A stretch of DNA of 64,000 bases, from contig JALNTX010000013.1 of the NCBI GenBank assembly GCA_035726825.1, forward strand, positions 1 through 64,000. Reading direction: 5' to 3'. Shown piece after piece: positions 14,516 through 26,004 of the stretch. The position numbers and the translations under genes were made by a program. How positions within the stretch are numbered: position 1 is the first letter of the stretch; every line of letters begins with the position of its first letter. The DNA comes from Pseudocitrobacter sp913778145 (lineage in GTDB: Bacteria > Pseudomonadota > Gammaproteobacteria > Enterobacterales > Enterobacteriaceae). The notes beneath the pieces are model-generated. The model searched no databases and had not been told where the DNA came from. It was given only the letters and a program-made list of their open reading frames with translations.

Positions 14516-16032
14516 TGCAGTACCGTGACGGCGTCCTGAAGCCGGCTGGCGCGATGTTTCACCATCGCCGACACATGGGCGCTTTCGGCGACCAGCCCGG
14601 CATTTTTCTGGGTGATGACATCCAGTTCCGCCACCGCACGGGTAATATCCGACAGCCCGTTGGCCTGCGCTGAGGTCGACTGGCTGATCTGCGCAATCAA
14701 CTGCGTCACGTTCTGTACCTGCGCCAGAATATCGTTCATCACTTTCCCCGCTGCATGGACCTGAGCGGCACCGGAATGCACCTTACTGGCGCTGGCTTCA
14801 ATCAGCTTGTGAATGTCGTTGGCCGCCGTTGCGCTGCGGCTCGCCAGCAGGCGTACTTCCCCCGCAACCACTGCAAAGCCTTTCCCCTGGTCGCCCGCTC
14901 GCGCGGCTTCTACCGCTGCATTTAGCGCCAGAATATTGGTCTGGAAGGCAATATCATTGATAAGCGTGGTGATTGAGCCAATCCGCTGCGTGCTGTCGGC
15001 AATTTCGTCCATCGTTCTGACCACGCCCTGCATCGCCATTCCGCCCTGCTCCGCCGCGCCGCTGGCGGCAATAGAGAGCTTGTCGGCTGCCGCCGCCGTT
15101 TGCGAATTGCTTTGCACGGAGGCATTCATCTCGTTCATTGTCGCTACCGTTTGCTGCACGTTGACCACCGTCTGGCGCGTGCGCTCGTTGAGGACATCGT
15201 TGCCCTTCGCTAACGTATCGCTTCCCCGGCTGACGCTGGAGACCTGGCTTGCTACATCATTTTTCAGCCAGCGACATATCAGCCCTAACTGCCCGACAGA
15301 GCGCAGAATCAGCCCCAGTTCATCAGCCCGGCGAAGATGCTGCACGCTGTTACGCCTACCAGTCGCAACACTTAAGGCCTGACGTGCGACATTCTCTACC
15401 GGGCGCACGATCTGTCTTTCAAATAACGCGGTGCCGAACAGCATCACCAGCGCTGCTGCGAGCAACGCTATCCACGACGCATGAGTGATAAACAACGCAC
15501 CTGCTAACAGTGTAAAAACACAGGCCATGATTGCCCGCACCTGCCAGCGCAGCGGCATCGCGGGTAGCTTGCCCCACCAGCGTTTACTCACCACCATTCC
15601 TTTGTACAGGCGCTTGTGACTTCGCCCCTCTTTAAGCGCTTGATACAGCGGTTCGGTGACCGCTATTTCTTCCGGCGTCGCCTGGGTACGAATTGACATA
15701 TAGCCGGTGACTTCGCCCTGCCGCACCATTGGAATAGCGTTGGCTCTTACCCAGTAATGGTCGCCATTTTTACGCCGGTTTTTCACAATGGCGCTCCAGG
15801 GTTCGCCCTGTTTGAGGGTGTACCACATATCGGCAAAAGCGGCTTTCGGCATATCCGGATGGCGCACCAGATTATGCGGCTGACCGCTTATCTCTTCGAG
15901 GCTATAACCGCTCACCTGAATAAACGCATCGTTCACGTGGGTGACATAGCTGTTGAGATCGGAGGTCGACATCAGGGTTGTTTGCTCATCCAACGGATAT
16001 TCACGTTGACTGACGAAGGGTTGTGAAGACAT
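14512..16032 (-). CDS. aer: Aerotaxis/energy taxis receptor Aer
   Basis: A 506-residue receptor. An N-terminal PAS domain (about 15-115, with NLVRHPDMP of the FAD pocket) senses redox state. A hydrophobic hairpin anchor (about 165-205) and HAMP region follow, then a methyl-accepting-type signalling domain with the highly conserved tip FQTNILALNAAVEAARAG (near 375-392) that contacts CheA and CheW. There is no periplasmic domain, as usual for Aer. Length equals the E. coli protein. A FliA-type promoter upstream places it in the flagellar regulon. Confidence 0.95.
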   Translation of the reverse strand: MSSQPFVSQREYPLDEQTTLMSTSDLNSYVTHVNDAFIQVSGYSLEEISGQPHNLVRHPDMPKAAFADMWYTLKQGEPWSAIVKNRRKNGDHYWVRANAIPMVRQGEVTGYMSIRTQATPEEIAVTEPLYQALKEGRSHKRLYKGMVVSKRWWGKLPAMPLRWQVRAIMACVFTLLAGALFITHASWIALLAAALVMLFGTALFERQIVRPVENVARQALSVATGRRNSVQHLRRADELGLILRSVGQLGLICRWLKNDVASQVSSVSRGSDTLAKGNDVLNERTRQTVVNVQQTVATMNEMNASVQSNSQTAAAADKLSIAASGAAEQGGMAMQGVVRTMDEIADSTQRIGSITTLINDIAFQTNILALNAAVEAARAGDQGKGFAVVAGEVRLLASRSATAANDIHKLIEASASKVHSGAAQVHAAGKVMNDILAQVQNVTQLIAQISQSTSAQANGLSDITRAVAELDVITQKNAGLVAESAHVSAMVKHRASRLQDAVTVLH

Positions 16033-16074
16033 GCAGGTATCCTTGCCGGTAATAAGGCTTATTGGGTAAAGGTT

Positions 16075-16101
16075 ATGTCGGCGGAGGACAAATTAGCTTT
16101 A
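16075..16101 (-). promoter_or_regulatory. Sigma28 (FliA) promoter of aer
   Basis: On the minus strand, TAAAGCTA (16101-16094) and GCCGACAT (16082-16075) are separated by 11 bases. The flagellar sigma consensus is TAAAGTTT-N11-GCCGATAA, matching at six of eight positions in each half with the exact spacing. It lies about 45 bases upstream of the aer start codon. Confidence 0.85.
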
Positions 16102-16314
16102 TTCGTTAATCTCGATTCAGCTCGCATATTCAGAGGATATATTCTCTGTCGCGTCAAAATAGCGCACGATCTGCCCCGTTTTCGCGCAGTTCGCCCCATT
16201 CTGGCGAGATGAGATTTGTCCTTCTCCTGCGGCTACAGGGCCGCTGGACGATTAAATATTGTGCAATTGCATTTCTCCCTGTGTTTATCCCGATTTTCAG
16301 CGCCCGCTTCGAAG

Positions 16315-16330
16315 TGGCGCAATCCCTGCA
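16315..16330 (+). promoter_or_regulatory. Sigma54 promoter of patA
   Basis: TGGCGC-N5-CTGCA keeps the invariant GG at -24 and GC at -12 with correct spacing for RpoN (consensus TGGCAC-N5-TTGCA). Transcription would start near 16342, about 35 bases before the TTG start codon. E. coli patA is a known sigma54 gene induced by nitrogen limitation. Confidence 0.8.
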
Positions 16331-16376
16331 ATACTTGATTCAGTATCGTGTGATACGTGAGCACCGGGAGCACATT

Positions 16377-17765
<1,389 letters not shown>

Positions 17766-17770
17766 ATCTC

Positions 17771-17800
17771 ACGCCCCCTGTTTTCGTGGGGGGCGTTCTT
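17771..17800 (+). terminator. Terminator after patA
   Basis: ACGCCCCC and GGGGGCGT pair around TGTTTTCGTG, followed by TCTT. It lies six bases past the patA stop and before the fadH leader. The U-run is weak. Confidence 0.7.
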
Positions 17801-17885
17801 TGAATCCCATCACAATCCCTACATTCCCCTTTTCCCTTTTCTACGCCGACGGCTAAATTAAACTCATCCGACCACATAACAATAA

Positions 17886-19925
<2,040 letters not shown>

Positions 19926-19956
19926 CACCCTCACCCTCTCCCTGAGGGGGAGAGGG
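19926..19956. repeat. CCCTCACCC-type extragenic palindrome after fadH
   Basis: CACCCTCACCCTCTCCCTGAGG begins right after the fadH stop and pairs CCTCTCCCT with AGGGGGAGAGG. It is the same family as the pair at 137-234 and may also act as the fadH terminator. Confidence 0.75.
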
Positions 19957-19990
19957 AATCGATCGCGCGTGGTGTCAGGGCGGCGATGCC

Positions 19991-20407
19991 TTAATCAATG
20001 AACAACGCCGGTGAAATACCAAAACGGGCTGCCAGCTTTTTTGCGTGTTCAAGGGTTAGCTTTCGCTGCCCGTTGAGAACACGAGATACCATCGATTTGC
20101 TGCCAATTTCGGGAAGATCGGATAACGTTAATCCGTACTGATCCATTAACGTACGGATTACCGCAATGCCTGCTGGCGTCGCTTCAAGCCTCGCATTAAA
20201 TTCAGCAAACTCCGGTGCTGATGTCTCCCAGGCCGTAATTTTTGCGCACACCAGATCAACAAGCGGGTTATCAGGATCGTTAAGTAACAGATGCTCAATC
20301 AGTATGAGCGCTTCCTTATACTGCTCATCGTTCTGGATACCAGCCAGAAACGGAGCGGCTTGTGTCAGCTTTTCACCTGCCTTCAGTACTTCAGAAATGA
20401 CCATCAT
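19991..20407 (-). CDS. higA: HigA-type antitoxin and autorepressor
   Basis: A 138-residue antitoxin. Its C-terminal helix-turn-helix (LTLSDLPEIGSKSMVSRVLNGQRKLTLEHAKKLA, about residues 94-127) is of the Xre type typical of HigA. The N-terminal half binds and neutralises the toxin. It matches E. coli HigA (YgjM) in length and position next to rlmG. It follows the toxin gene with a four-base overlap (toxin-first order, the mark of higBA). It would repress the operon by binding the palindromes at 20733-20808. Confidence 0.93.
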   Translation of the reverse strand: MMVISEVLKAGEKLTQAAPFLAGIQNDEQYKEALILIEHLLLNDPDNPLVDLVCAKITAWETSAPEFAEFNARLEATPAGIAVIRTLMDQYGLTLSDLPEIGSKSMVSRVLNGQRKLTLEHAKKLAARFGISPALFID

Positions 20408-20718
20408 CTTTTTCCCCTTCCTCGATGCTCTGCTGTAAACCTGTCGTACTCTTTATGCGTGAAGACATGCCGAACATAAAACTTCTGCGAATCAAAAAAA
20501 ATCATCACAATAACGCGTAATTCGTTCCGGCCAATGTCGATAACATAATGTTTATCCAGATATTTAAAATTATCCAGAGAGGGGAAAAGCCCCTTTAGTG
20601 CCTCAGGCGTCCTGAAGTATCCTTTCGAAACAGCCCTCCCCAGCGCGAGGATTTCCATCGCATGCTGCGGAAATTTTTCGGCTGCATCTTTCAATGCTTT
20701 TTGTGTTATCAGGTGCAT
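20404..20718 (-). CDS. higB: HigB-type mRNA interferase toxin
   Basis: A 104-residue RelE-superfamily toxin that cleaves mRNA on translating ribosomes. Family features include the central strand KYVIDIGRNELRVIVMIFFD-like region and the C-terminal FYVRHVFTHKEYDRF, whose His and Tyr belong to the active site region. It matches E. coli HigB (YgjN, 104 residues). The ATG at 20718 is 15 bases downstream of the first operator palindrome. Confidence 0.92.
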   Translation of the reverse strand: MHLITQKALKDAAEKFPQHAMEILALGRAVSKGYFRTPEALKGLFPSLDNFKYLDKHYVIDIGRNELRVIVMIFFDSQKFYVRHVFTHKEYDRFTAEHRGRGKR

Positions 20719-20732
20719 TCTTCATCAACTCC

Positions 20733-20808
20733 GTTGACAAATTGGCAATATCATAACGCACGTTGCCAAATTGGCAATATCATAACGCACGTTGCCAAAT
20801 TGGCAATA
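20733..20808. promoter_or_regulatory. Triplicated HigA operator (29-bp direct repeats)
   Basis: Three copies of GTTGCCAAATTGGCAATA start at 20733, 20762 and 20791, with one mismatch in the first (GTTGACAAATTGG). Each contains the palindrome TTGCCAAATTGGCAA. The spacer TCATAACGCAC is repeated exactly, giving a 29-bp period. Placed just upstream of higB, this is almost certainly where HigA or HigBA binds. The possible -35 sequence TTGACA lies in the first copy on the plus strand. Confidence 0.82.
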
Positions 20809-20918
20809 CGTTACGTCATCAGGGCGAAGTGAGAATACGCGTCAAATTGAGCGATACAAGAGAAGGGAGAGGTAGAATTTTAATGCTGCGAGCACGCTTC
20901 CAGAAGCGCAGGTTTTGC

Positions 20919-20952
20919 TCCCTCTCCCAGTGGGAGAGGGCCGGAGTGAGGG
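20919..20952. repeat. CCCTCTCCC/GGGAGAGGG extragenic palindrome
   Basis: CTCCCTCTCCC and GGGAGAGGG pair around CAGT, followed by CCGGAGTGAGGG. This is the same element family as at 137-234 and 19926-19956. It sits between higB's control region and the rlmG stop. Confidence 0.75.
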
Positions 20953-20959
20953 ATTCGCC

Positions 20960-22096
20960 TTAACGACGACGCCCCAGCTTCACCGCTTTCAGCACCACAA
21001 ACTTGCTGTTGGTGGCGATGGTGGTGCAGTTGCCGAAAATCTTCTTCAGTTTATGGAAGTAGTCGAGGTGACGGTTAGCCACAATGTACAGCTCGCCGTT
21101 AATTTTCAGGCAACGACGCGCGTGGTGGAACATCTCCCACGCTACGTTATCGGTCAGCGCATGCTGCTGATGGAACGGCGGGTTGCACAGCACCGCGTTG
21201 AAGCGGAATGGTTCGACGCCGGAGAGCGCGTTGTTAATCATAAATTCACAACGATCGATGGCGTCCGGCAGATTGCTTTCAACGTTAAGGCGGCTCGATG
21301 CCACCGCCATCGGTGATTCATCCACAAACACCACCGTCGCTTCCGGGTTTTTCGCAAGCAACGTCAGGCCAATCACCCCGTTACCGCAGCCGAGGTCAAC
21401 AATCTCCCCTTCCAGGTTTTCCGGCAAATGCTCGATAAAGAAGCGTGCGCCGATATCCAGGCCGGTGCGAGAGAAGACGTTCGCATGGTTATGAATGGTC
21501 CACGAGGTGCCTTCCAGCGGCCAGCTCACGATCTGCGATTCGTCTGCCAGCGCCGGCTTGGTGAAGGTGCAGTTGATCAGACGTGCTTTCTTCCACGCAA
21601 GCGTGGTGGTGGTGGTGCCGAGGATTTTCTCGAACAACGCCAGCGTTGAGTTGTGGATGTCACGCGCTTTCGCCCCGCCGATGATGCGGGTCTGCGGCGT
21701 CACAACCTCGCGCAGCGCGCGCAGTTGCTGCTCCAGCAATGCCAGGGTTTTCGGGATTTTAATCAGCACGACGGCAGGCGCAGAGGGATATTCTGCGGTG
21801 CTGTCGAGGAATCTGACGCTGGATTCTTCAATGTCGTTATGGCGCAGGTTTTCGCGCGTGCCCAGCTCGCTGACGTAAGAGTCGCCGATGCTGTACGGCT
21901 TGTGTTCCGCCAGCGCGCAGCTCAGTGCGCCAAAGCTGTCATTGAAGATCAGGACCGGGCCGCTGATTTCGGTGTCGTCCAACTGTTGCAGCAGATACTC
22001 ATCCGCCGCTTCCCACGCCTGTAGCGGGTTGACGTCGTCCGTCTCCGGGAAACGTTTCAGGTTCAGTGAACGGAAACCGTTGTCTATGTGGCTCAT
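20960..22096 (-). CDS. rlmG: 23S rRNA m2G1835 methyltransferase RlmG
   Basis: A 378-residue methyltransferase that adds a methyl group to N2 of guanine 1835 in 23S rRNA. It has two Rossmann-like domains: a degenerate N-terminal one and a catalytic C-terminal one with the SAM-binding VDLGCGNGVIGL (about residue 235) and the NPPF catalytic motif (FNAVLCNPPFHQQ). The ATG at 22096 follows GGAGGG by a good distance and gives exactly the E. coli length; the 44-codon extension upstream is not conserved. It is divergent from ygjP. Confidence 0.95.
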   Translation of the reverse strand: MSHIDNGFRSLNLKRFPETDDVNPLQAWEAADEYLLQQLDDTEISGPVLIFNDSFGALSCALAEHKPYSIGDSYVSELGTRENLRHNDIEESSVRFLDSTAEYPSAPAVVLIKIPKTLALLEQQLRALREVVTPQTRIIGGAKARDIHNSTLALFEKILGTTTTTLAWKKARLINCTFTKPALADESQIVSWPLEGTSWTIHNHANVFSRTGLDIGARFFIEHLPENLEGEIVDLGCGNGVIGLTLLAKNPEATVVFVDESPMAVASSRLNVESNLPDAIDRCEFMINNALSGVEPFRFNAVLCNPPFHQQHALTDNVAWEMFHHARRCLKINGELYIVANRHLDYFHKLKKIFGNCTTIATNSKFVVLKAVKLGRRR

Positions 22097-22179
22097 CGGC
22101 CCTCCAGAATGGTAAAATTTGGCGTTATCCCTGAAAAGGGTGCGTGAGTATACACTTTTTAATCCGATTTGGGGCTGTG

Positions 22180-22683
22180 ATGACGCAACTAACTTATCTC
22201 CAGGGCTACCCGGAACACCTGCTGGCACAAGTGCGCACGCTTATCGCGGAACAGCGTTTGGGCGCCGTGCTGGCAAAGCGCTATCCCGGCACGCACGATT
22301 TCGCCACCGATAAAGCGCTGTGGCAATACACGCAGGATCTGAAAAGCCAGTTTCTGCGCAACGCGCCGCCAATCAATAAAGTGATGTATGACAACAAGAT
22401 CCACGTACTGAAAAACGCGCTGGGCCTGCATACCGCCGTTTCACGCGTTCAGGGCGGAAAGCTGAAAGCTAAAGCGGAAATTCGCGTCGCCACCGTTTTT
22501 CGCAGCGCGCCGGAGCCGTTTTTGCGCATGATTGTGGTACATGAATTAGCGCACCTGAAAGAGAAAGAGCACGACAAAGCGTTTTACCAGCTTTGCTGTC
22601 ACATGGAGCCGCAGTACCACCAGTTGGAGTTTGATACACGTCTGTGGCTAACACAAATGTCGCTGGGGCAAGACAAAATCTGA
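22180..22683 (+). CDS. ygjP: YgjP, DUF45-family metal-dependent hydrolase
   Basis: A 167-residue cytoplasmic protein of the DUF45 (WLM-like) metallohydrolase family, with the zinc motif VVHELAHLKEKEH (HExxH plus a third His). E. coli YgjP has been reported to act as a UTP pyrophosphatase, although the fold is that of a metallopeptidase. The start at 22180 (MTQLTYLQGYPE) matches the E. coli N-terminus; an in-frame GTG at 22144 would add 12 residues. It is highly conserved and has a divergent promoter shared with rlmG. Confidence 0.93.
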   Translation: MTQLTYLQGYPEHLLAQVRTLIAEQRLGAVLAKRYPGTHDFATDKALWQYTQDLKSQFLRNAPPINKVMYDNKIHVLKNALGLHTAVSRVQGGKLKAKAEIRVATVFRSAPEPFLRMIVVHELAHLKEKEHDKAFYQLCCHMEPQYHQLEFDTRLWLTQMSLGQDKI

Positions 22684-22812
22684 ATTCGATAGCGGATCGT
22701 TATGATTTTATCCGCTAACGTCTACAATCGATTTCCCCCCGTTTTCGTTAAGGATAACGCTCAATGCTGCGCGCTAGCCCGTTTTCTTCGCCACATTATT
22801 TGCTCTCGACGC

Positions 22813-23454
22813 ATGTTCAGGTTCGCCTGTTTTCTATTGTTTGCGGCTATTGCCATGATATTTTTCGCCAACCGGGAGATAGTCAAGACGAGCGAGCAAC
22901 TGACGTGGAATGATGTTAACGCTATCCCCGTGCGTAATGTGGGATTGCTGTTAGGCGCCAAACCGGGCAACAACTACTTCACCCGGCGAATTAACGCCGC
23001 AGCGGAACTGTATCATTCCGGGAAAGTAAAATGGCTGCTGGTGAGCGGCGATAATGGCCGTAAAAATTACGATGAGTCTTCCGGCATGCAGCAGGCGTTG
23101 ATCGCCAAAGGTGTGCCCGCCAGCGCTATCTTCTGTGACTACGCTGGTTTCTCCACCCTCGATTCTGTCGTGCGCGCCAATAAAGTTTTTGGTGAAAATA
23201 ACATCACGATTATCTCGCAGGAATTTCATAATCAACGCGCCATCTGGCTGGCGAAGCAATATGGCATTGATGCCATCGGCTTTAACGCTCAGGATTTGGA
23301 TCAAGGGCGCGGCAAGCTGGTGCGCCTGCGCGAAAAACTCGCCCGCGTCAGCGCAGTGATTGATGCCTCAATCCTCCATCGTCAGCCCAAATATCTCGGC
23401 CCTACGGTGATGATTGGCCCGAACAGCGAGCACGGTTGCCCCGCCACAAAATAA
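22813..23454 (+). CDS. ygjQ: YgjQ, SanA/ElyC-family (DUF218) membrane protein
   Basis: A 213-residue protein with one N-terminal membrane segment (FACFLLFAAIAMIFFA) and a periplasmic DUF218 domain (NVGLLLGAKPGNNYFTRR, LVSGDNGRKNYDE, DYAGFSTLDSV, IISQEFHNQRA). Relatives such as SanA act at the envelope; the precise function is unknown. The start is uncertain. ATG CTG CGC at 22764, where the E. coli gene would begin, is in another frame, so 22813 is the first in-frame ATG that keeps the membrane segment; the frame is open back to 22702. See the finding on the displaced start. Confidence 0.78.
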   Translation: MFRFACFLLFAAIAMIFFANREIVKTSEQLTWNDVNAIPVRNVGLLLGAKPGNNYFTRRINAAAELYHSGKVKWLLVSGDNGRKNYDESSGMQQALIAKGVPASAIFCDYAGFSTLDSVVRANKVFGENNITIISQEFHNQRAIWLAKQYGIDAIGFNAQDLDQGRGKLVRLREKLARVSAVIDASILHRQPKYLGPTVMIGPNSEHGCPATK

Positions 23455-23535
23455 GTGCGTTACTGCGCACTCATTTTGTCACGCCAGCGTGCTACATTGA
23501 GGGAAGATCCCCTTTTATGGAGCACGTCAGCCTCT

Positions 23536-24534
23536 ATGATACGTTTCGCAGTCATTGGTACAAACTGGATAACCAAACAGTTTGTCGATGCCGCCCACGA
23601 GACCGGCAAATATAAGCTTACCGCTATCTACTCCCGCAGCCTTGAGCAAGCCCAAACGTTCGCCAACGATTATCCCGTCGAGCACCTCTTTACGTCGCTT
23701 GACGCGATGGCGCAAAGCGATGCTATTGATGCGGTGTATATCGCCAGCCCGAACTCGCTGCATTTCCCGCAAACGCAGCTTTTCTTACGCCATAAAAAGC
23801 ACGTGATTTGTGAGAAGCCGCTGGCCTCTAACCTGCGTGAAGTGGAAGCCGCGATTGAAACCGCGCGCGAAAATCAGGTAGTACTGTTCGAAGCGTTTAA
23901 AACCGCCAGCCTGCCGAATTTCCTGCTGTTACAGCAGTCGCTCAGCAAAGTGGGCAAGGTGCGTAAAGCGCTCATCAACTACTGCCAGTACTCTTCCCGC
24001 TATCAGCGCTATCTCGACGGTGAAAACCCAAATACCTTTAATCCGGCGTTCTCTAACGGTTCGATTATGGATATCGGTTTTTATTGCCTGGCGTCGGCGG
24101 TCGCGCTGTGGGGCGAGCCGCACGGCGTGCATGCAACGGCCAGCCTGCTGGAAAGCGGCGTGGACGCGCACGGTCTGGTGGTGCTCGACTATGGCGATTT
24201 CAGCGTTACGTTGCAGCACTCAAAAGTGAGCGATTCGGTGCTGCCAAGCGAAATCCAGGGCGAAGAGGGTTCGCTGGTTATCGAGAAAATCTCCGAGTGC
24301 CAGAAAGTCACCTTCGTGCCGCGCGGCGGCAAAGCGCAGGATCTCACTCAGCCTCAGCATATTAATACTATGCTGTATGAAGCAGAGGTCTTTGCTCGTC
24401 TGGTGGAAACCAACGAGGTGAATCATCCGGGGCTTGCCGTCAGCCGTACGACGGCGAAACTGCAAACGGAGATTCGCCGCCAGACTGGCGTGACTTTCCC
24501 TGCGGATGACGTTAGCGAGCAGATGCCTGCGTAA
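23536..24534 (+). CDS. ygjR: YgjR, Gfo/Idh/MocA-family oxidoreductase
   Basis: A 332-residue NAD(P)-dependent oxidoreductase. The N-terminal Rossmann domain starts IRFAVIGTNWITKQF, a variant of the usual GxGxxG. The family motif CEKPLASN (Glu-Lys-Pro, catalytic lysine) lies near residue 97, and the C-terminal beta-sheet domain follows. Substrates are unknown; relatives act on sugars or inositol. The start at 23536 places the Rossmann strand at the N-terminus. The open frame begins at 23455, directly after the ygjQ stop, but those 27 codons are not conserved. Confidence 0.9.
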   Translation: MIRFAVIGTNWITKQFVDAAHETGKYKLTAIYSRSLEQAQTFANDYPVEHLFTSLDAMAQSDAIDAVYIASPNSLHFPQTQLFLRHKKHVICEKPLASNLREVEAAIETARENQVVLFEAFKTASLPNFLLLQQSLSKVGKVRKALINYCQYSSRYQRYLDGENPNTFNPAFSNGSIMDIGFYCLASAVALWGEPHGVHATASLLESGVDAHGLVVLDYGDFSVTLQHSKVSDSVLPSEIQGEEGSLVIEKISECQKVTFVPRGGKAQDLTQPQHINTMLYEAEVFARLVETNEVNHPGLAVSRTTAKLQTEIRRQTGVTFPADDVSEQMPA

Positions 24535-24552
24535 AGCTATGTAAAACGGATG

Positions 24553-24590
24553 TTACAGGTCATTGACGTGCTCAATGGCCTGTAATATTT
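24553..24590 (+). terminator. Terminator after ygjR
   Basis: TTACAGGTCATTGA and TCAATGGCCTGTAA form a near-perfect 14-bp stem (24553-24566 with 24572-24585) around CGTGC, followed by TATTT. It separates ygjR from the alx leader. Confidence 0.75.
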
Positions 24591-24599
24591 TGTAACCCG

Positions 24600-24756
24600 C
24601 AAAGGGGAGTAACTTCCTTGCCGGTGGATCGTCATTACGATACGTGAAAAACCGTATCCGGTCGCCGGGCAATAAAACGTATGCATCTTCGGGCAACCGT
24701 TTGAAGTGCATACTTTTTGTTGTAAGTGAGACCTTGCCGGAAGGCGAGGTCTATGC
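24600..24756 (+). ncRNA. yybP-ykoY manganese riboswitch in the alx leader (SraF/PRE)
   Basis: The two conserved loops of the yybP-ykoY family are present: AAAGGGGAGTAAC (24601-24613) and GACCTTGCCGGAAGGCGAGGTC (24730-24751 with the closing stem). In E. coli this leader, also named SraF or PRE, raises alx expression when Mn2+ binds the two loops and at alkaline pH, through altered transcription pausing and access to the ribosome binding site. Confidence 0.92.
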
Positions 24757-24769
24757 ATAGAAAAAGCAG

Positions 24770-24802
24770 CGGCTGACGTCTTCCGACGTGAGCCGTTTTT
24801 TT
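24770..24802 (+). terminator. Intrinsic terminator hairpin of the alx riboswitch
   Basis: CGGCTGACGTC and GACGTGAGCCG pair around TTCC and are followed by seven T residues. It lies 20 bases before the alx start codon and is the expected expression platform of the manganese riboswitch. Confidence 0.85.
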
Positions 24803-24821
24803 ATGCGTAAGGAAAATATTT

Positions 24822-25790
24822 ATGAATAGTGTCGGCACACCGTTGTTGTGGGGCGGATTCGCTGTCGTCGTCGTGATCATGTTAGCCATCGACCTGATGT
24901 TGCAGGGTCGACGCGGCGCTAACGCCATGACCATGAAACAGGCTGCGGCCTGGTCTATCGTCTGGGTCACGCTCTCCTTGTTGTTCAACGCTGCCTTCTG
25001 GTGGTATCTGGCTGAAACCCAGGGTCGTGCGGTGGCCGATCCGCAGGCGCTCGCCTTCCTTACCGGTTATCTGATTGAGAAATCGCTGGCCGTCGATAAC
25101 GTCTTCGTCTGGTTGATGCTGTTCAGCTACTTCTCGGTTCCTGCGGCGCTGCAACGCCGCGTGCTGGTTTATGGCGTATTGGGCGCGATCGTGCTGCGTA
25201 CAATCATGATCTTCGCCGGAAGCTGGCTTATCACCCAGTTTGAATGGCTGCTGTATGTATTCGGTGCGTTCCTGCTGTTCACCGGGATCAAGATGGCGCT
25301 GGCGAAAGAGGATGAGAGCGGGATTGGCAATAAACCGCTGGTACGCTGGCTGCGCGGGCATCTGCGCATGACCGATAAGATAGAGAGCGAGCATTTCTTC
25401 GTACGGCAAAAAGGCGTGATCTACGCGACGCCGCTTTTACTGGTGCTGATTCTGGTCGAGTTTAGCGACATTATTTTCGCCGTCGACAGTATTCCCGCAA
25501 TCTTTGCGGTGACCACCGATCCGTTTATCGTGCTGACCTCTAACCTGTTCGCCATTCTCGGCCTGCGCGCGATGTACTTCCTGCTGGCGGGCGTGGCGGA
25601 GCGGTTCTCGATGCTCAAATACGGTCTGGCGGTGATCCTGGTGTTTATCGGCATCAAGATGCTCATCGTCGATTTCTACCACATTCCGATCGCCATTTCG
25701 CTGGGCGTGGTAGGCGGCATTCTGGTGCTGACGTTACTTATCAACGCCTGGGTGAACCACCAGCACGATAAGAAAAATCAGCAAGCCTAA
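24822..25790 (+). CDS. alx: TerC-family manganese exporter Alx
   Basis: A 322-residue inner membrane protein with eight or nine membrane segments. The conserved acidic sites of TerC transporters are visible: SLAVDNVFVWL near residue 89 and VEFSDIIFAVDSIPAIF near 213. Alx is induced by high pH and manganese and exports Mn2+ or helps protect against it. Expression depends on the riboswitch directly upstream. Length agrees with E. coli Alx. Confidence 0.94.
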   Translation: MNSVGTPLLWGGFAVVVVIMLAIDLMLQGRRGANAMTMKQAAAWSIVWVTLSLLFNAAFWWYLAETQGRAVADPQALAFLTGYLIEKSLAVDNVFVWLMLFSYFSVPAALQRRVLVYGVLGAIVLRTIMIFAGSWLITQFEWLLYVFGAFLLFTGIKMALAKEDESGIGNKPLVRWLRGHLRMTDKIESEHFFVRQKGVIYATPLLLVLILVEFSDIIFAVDSIPAIFAVTTDPFIVLTSNLFAILGLRAMYFLLAGVAERFSMLKYGLAVILVFIGIKMLIVDFYHIPIAISLGVVGGILVLTLLINAWVNHQHDKKNQQA

Positions 25791-25797
25791 GCCGTTT

Positions 25798-25822
25798 AGC
25801 CGGGCAGCAGTACGCTGCCCGG
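25798..25822 (+). terminator. Hairpin after alx
   Basis: GCCGGGCAGC and GCTGCCCGGC form a perfect 10-bp stem around AGTAC, eight bases past the alx stop. No T-run follows, so it may stabilise the mRNA 3' end rather than terminate alone. Confidence 0.6.
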
Positions 25823-26004
25823 CAGCAATGTAAAACTAAAGTTAAAAAATATGATGCACCGCGTAAATTCCAGCATTTTACGCTTCCCCACCGGCCAACT
25901 TTCCTTATACTCAACCAGGCAAACATTTATTTACATCCTGACATAAACGAGACAAATAATTCGTAACCGGGATGGCACATTACATCACTGGAAGGAATAC
26001 ATTC

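Noticed and set aside
16209..16376. A 56-residue N-terminal extension of PatA
   Set aside because: The extension is not found in E. coli PatA, contains the sigma54 promoter, and the TTG at 16377 has a good ribosome binding site.
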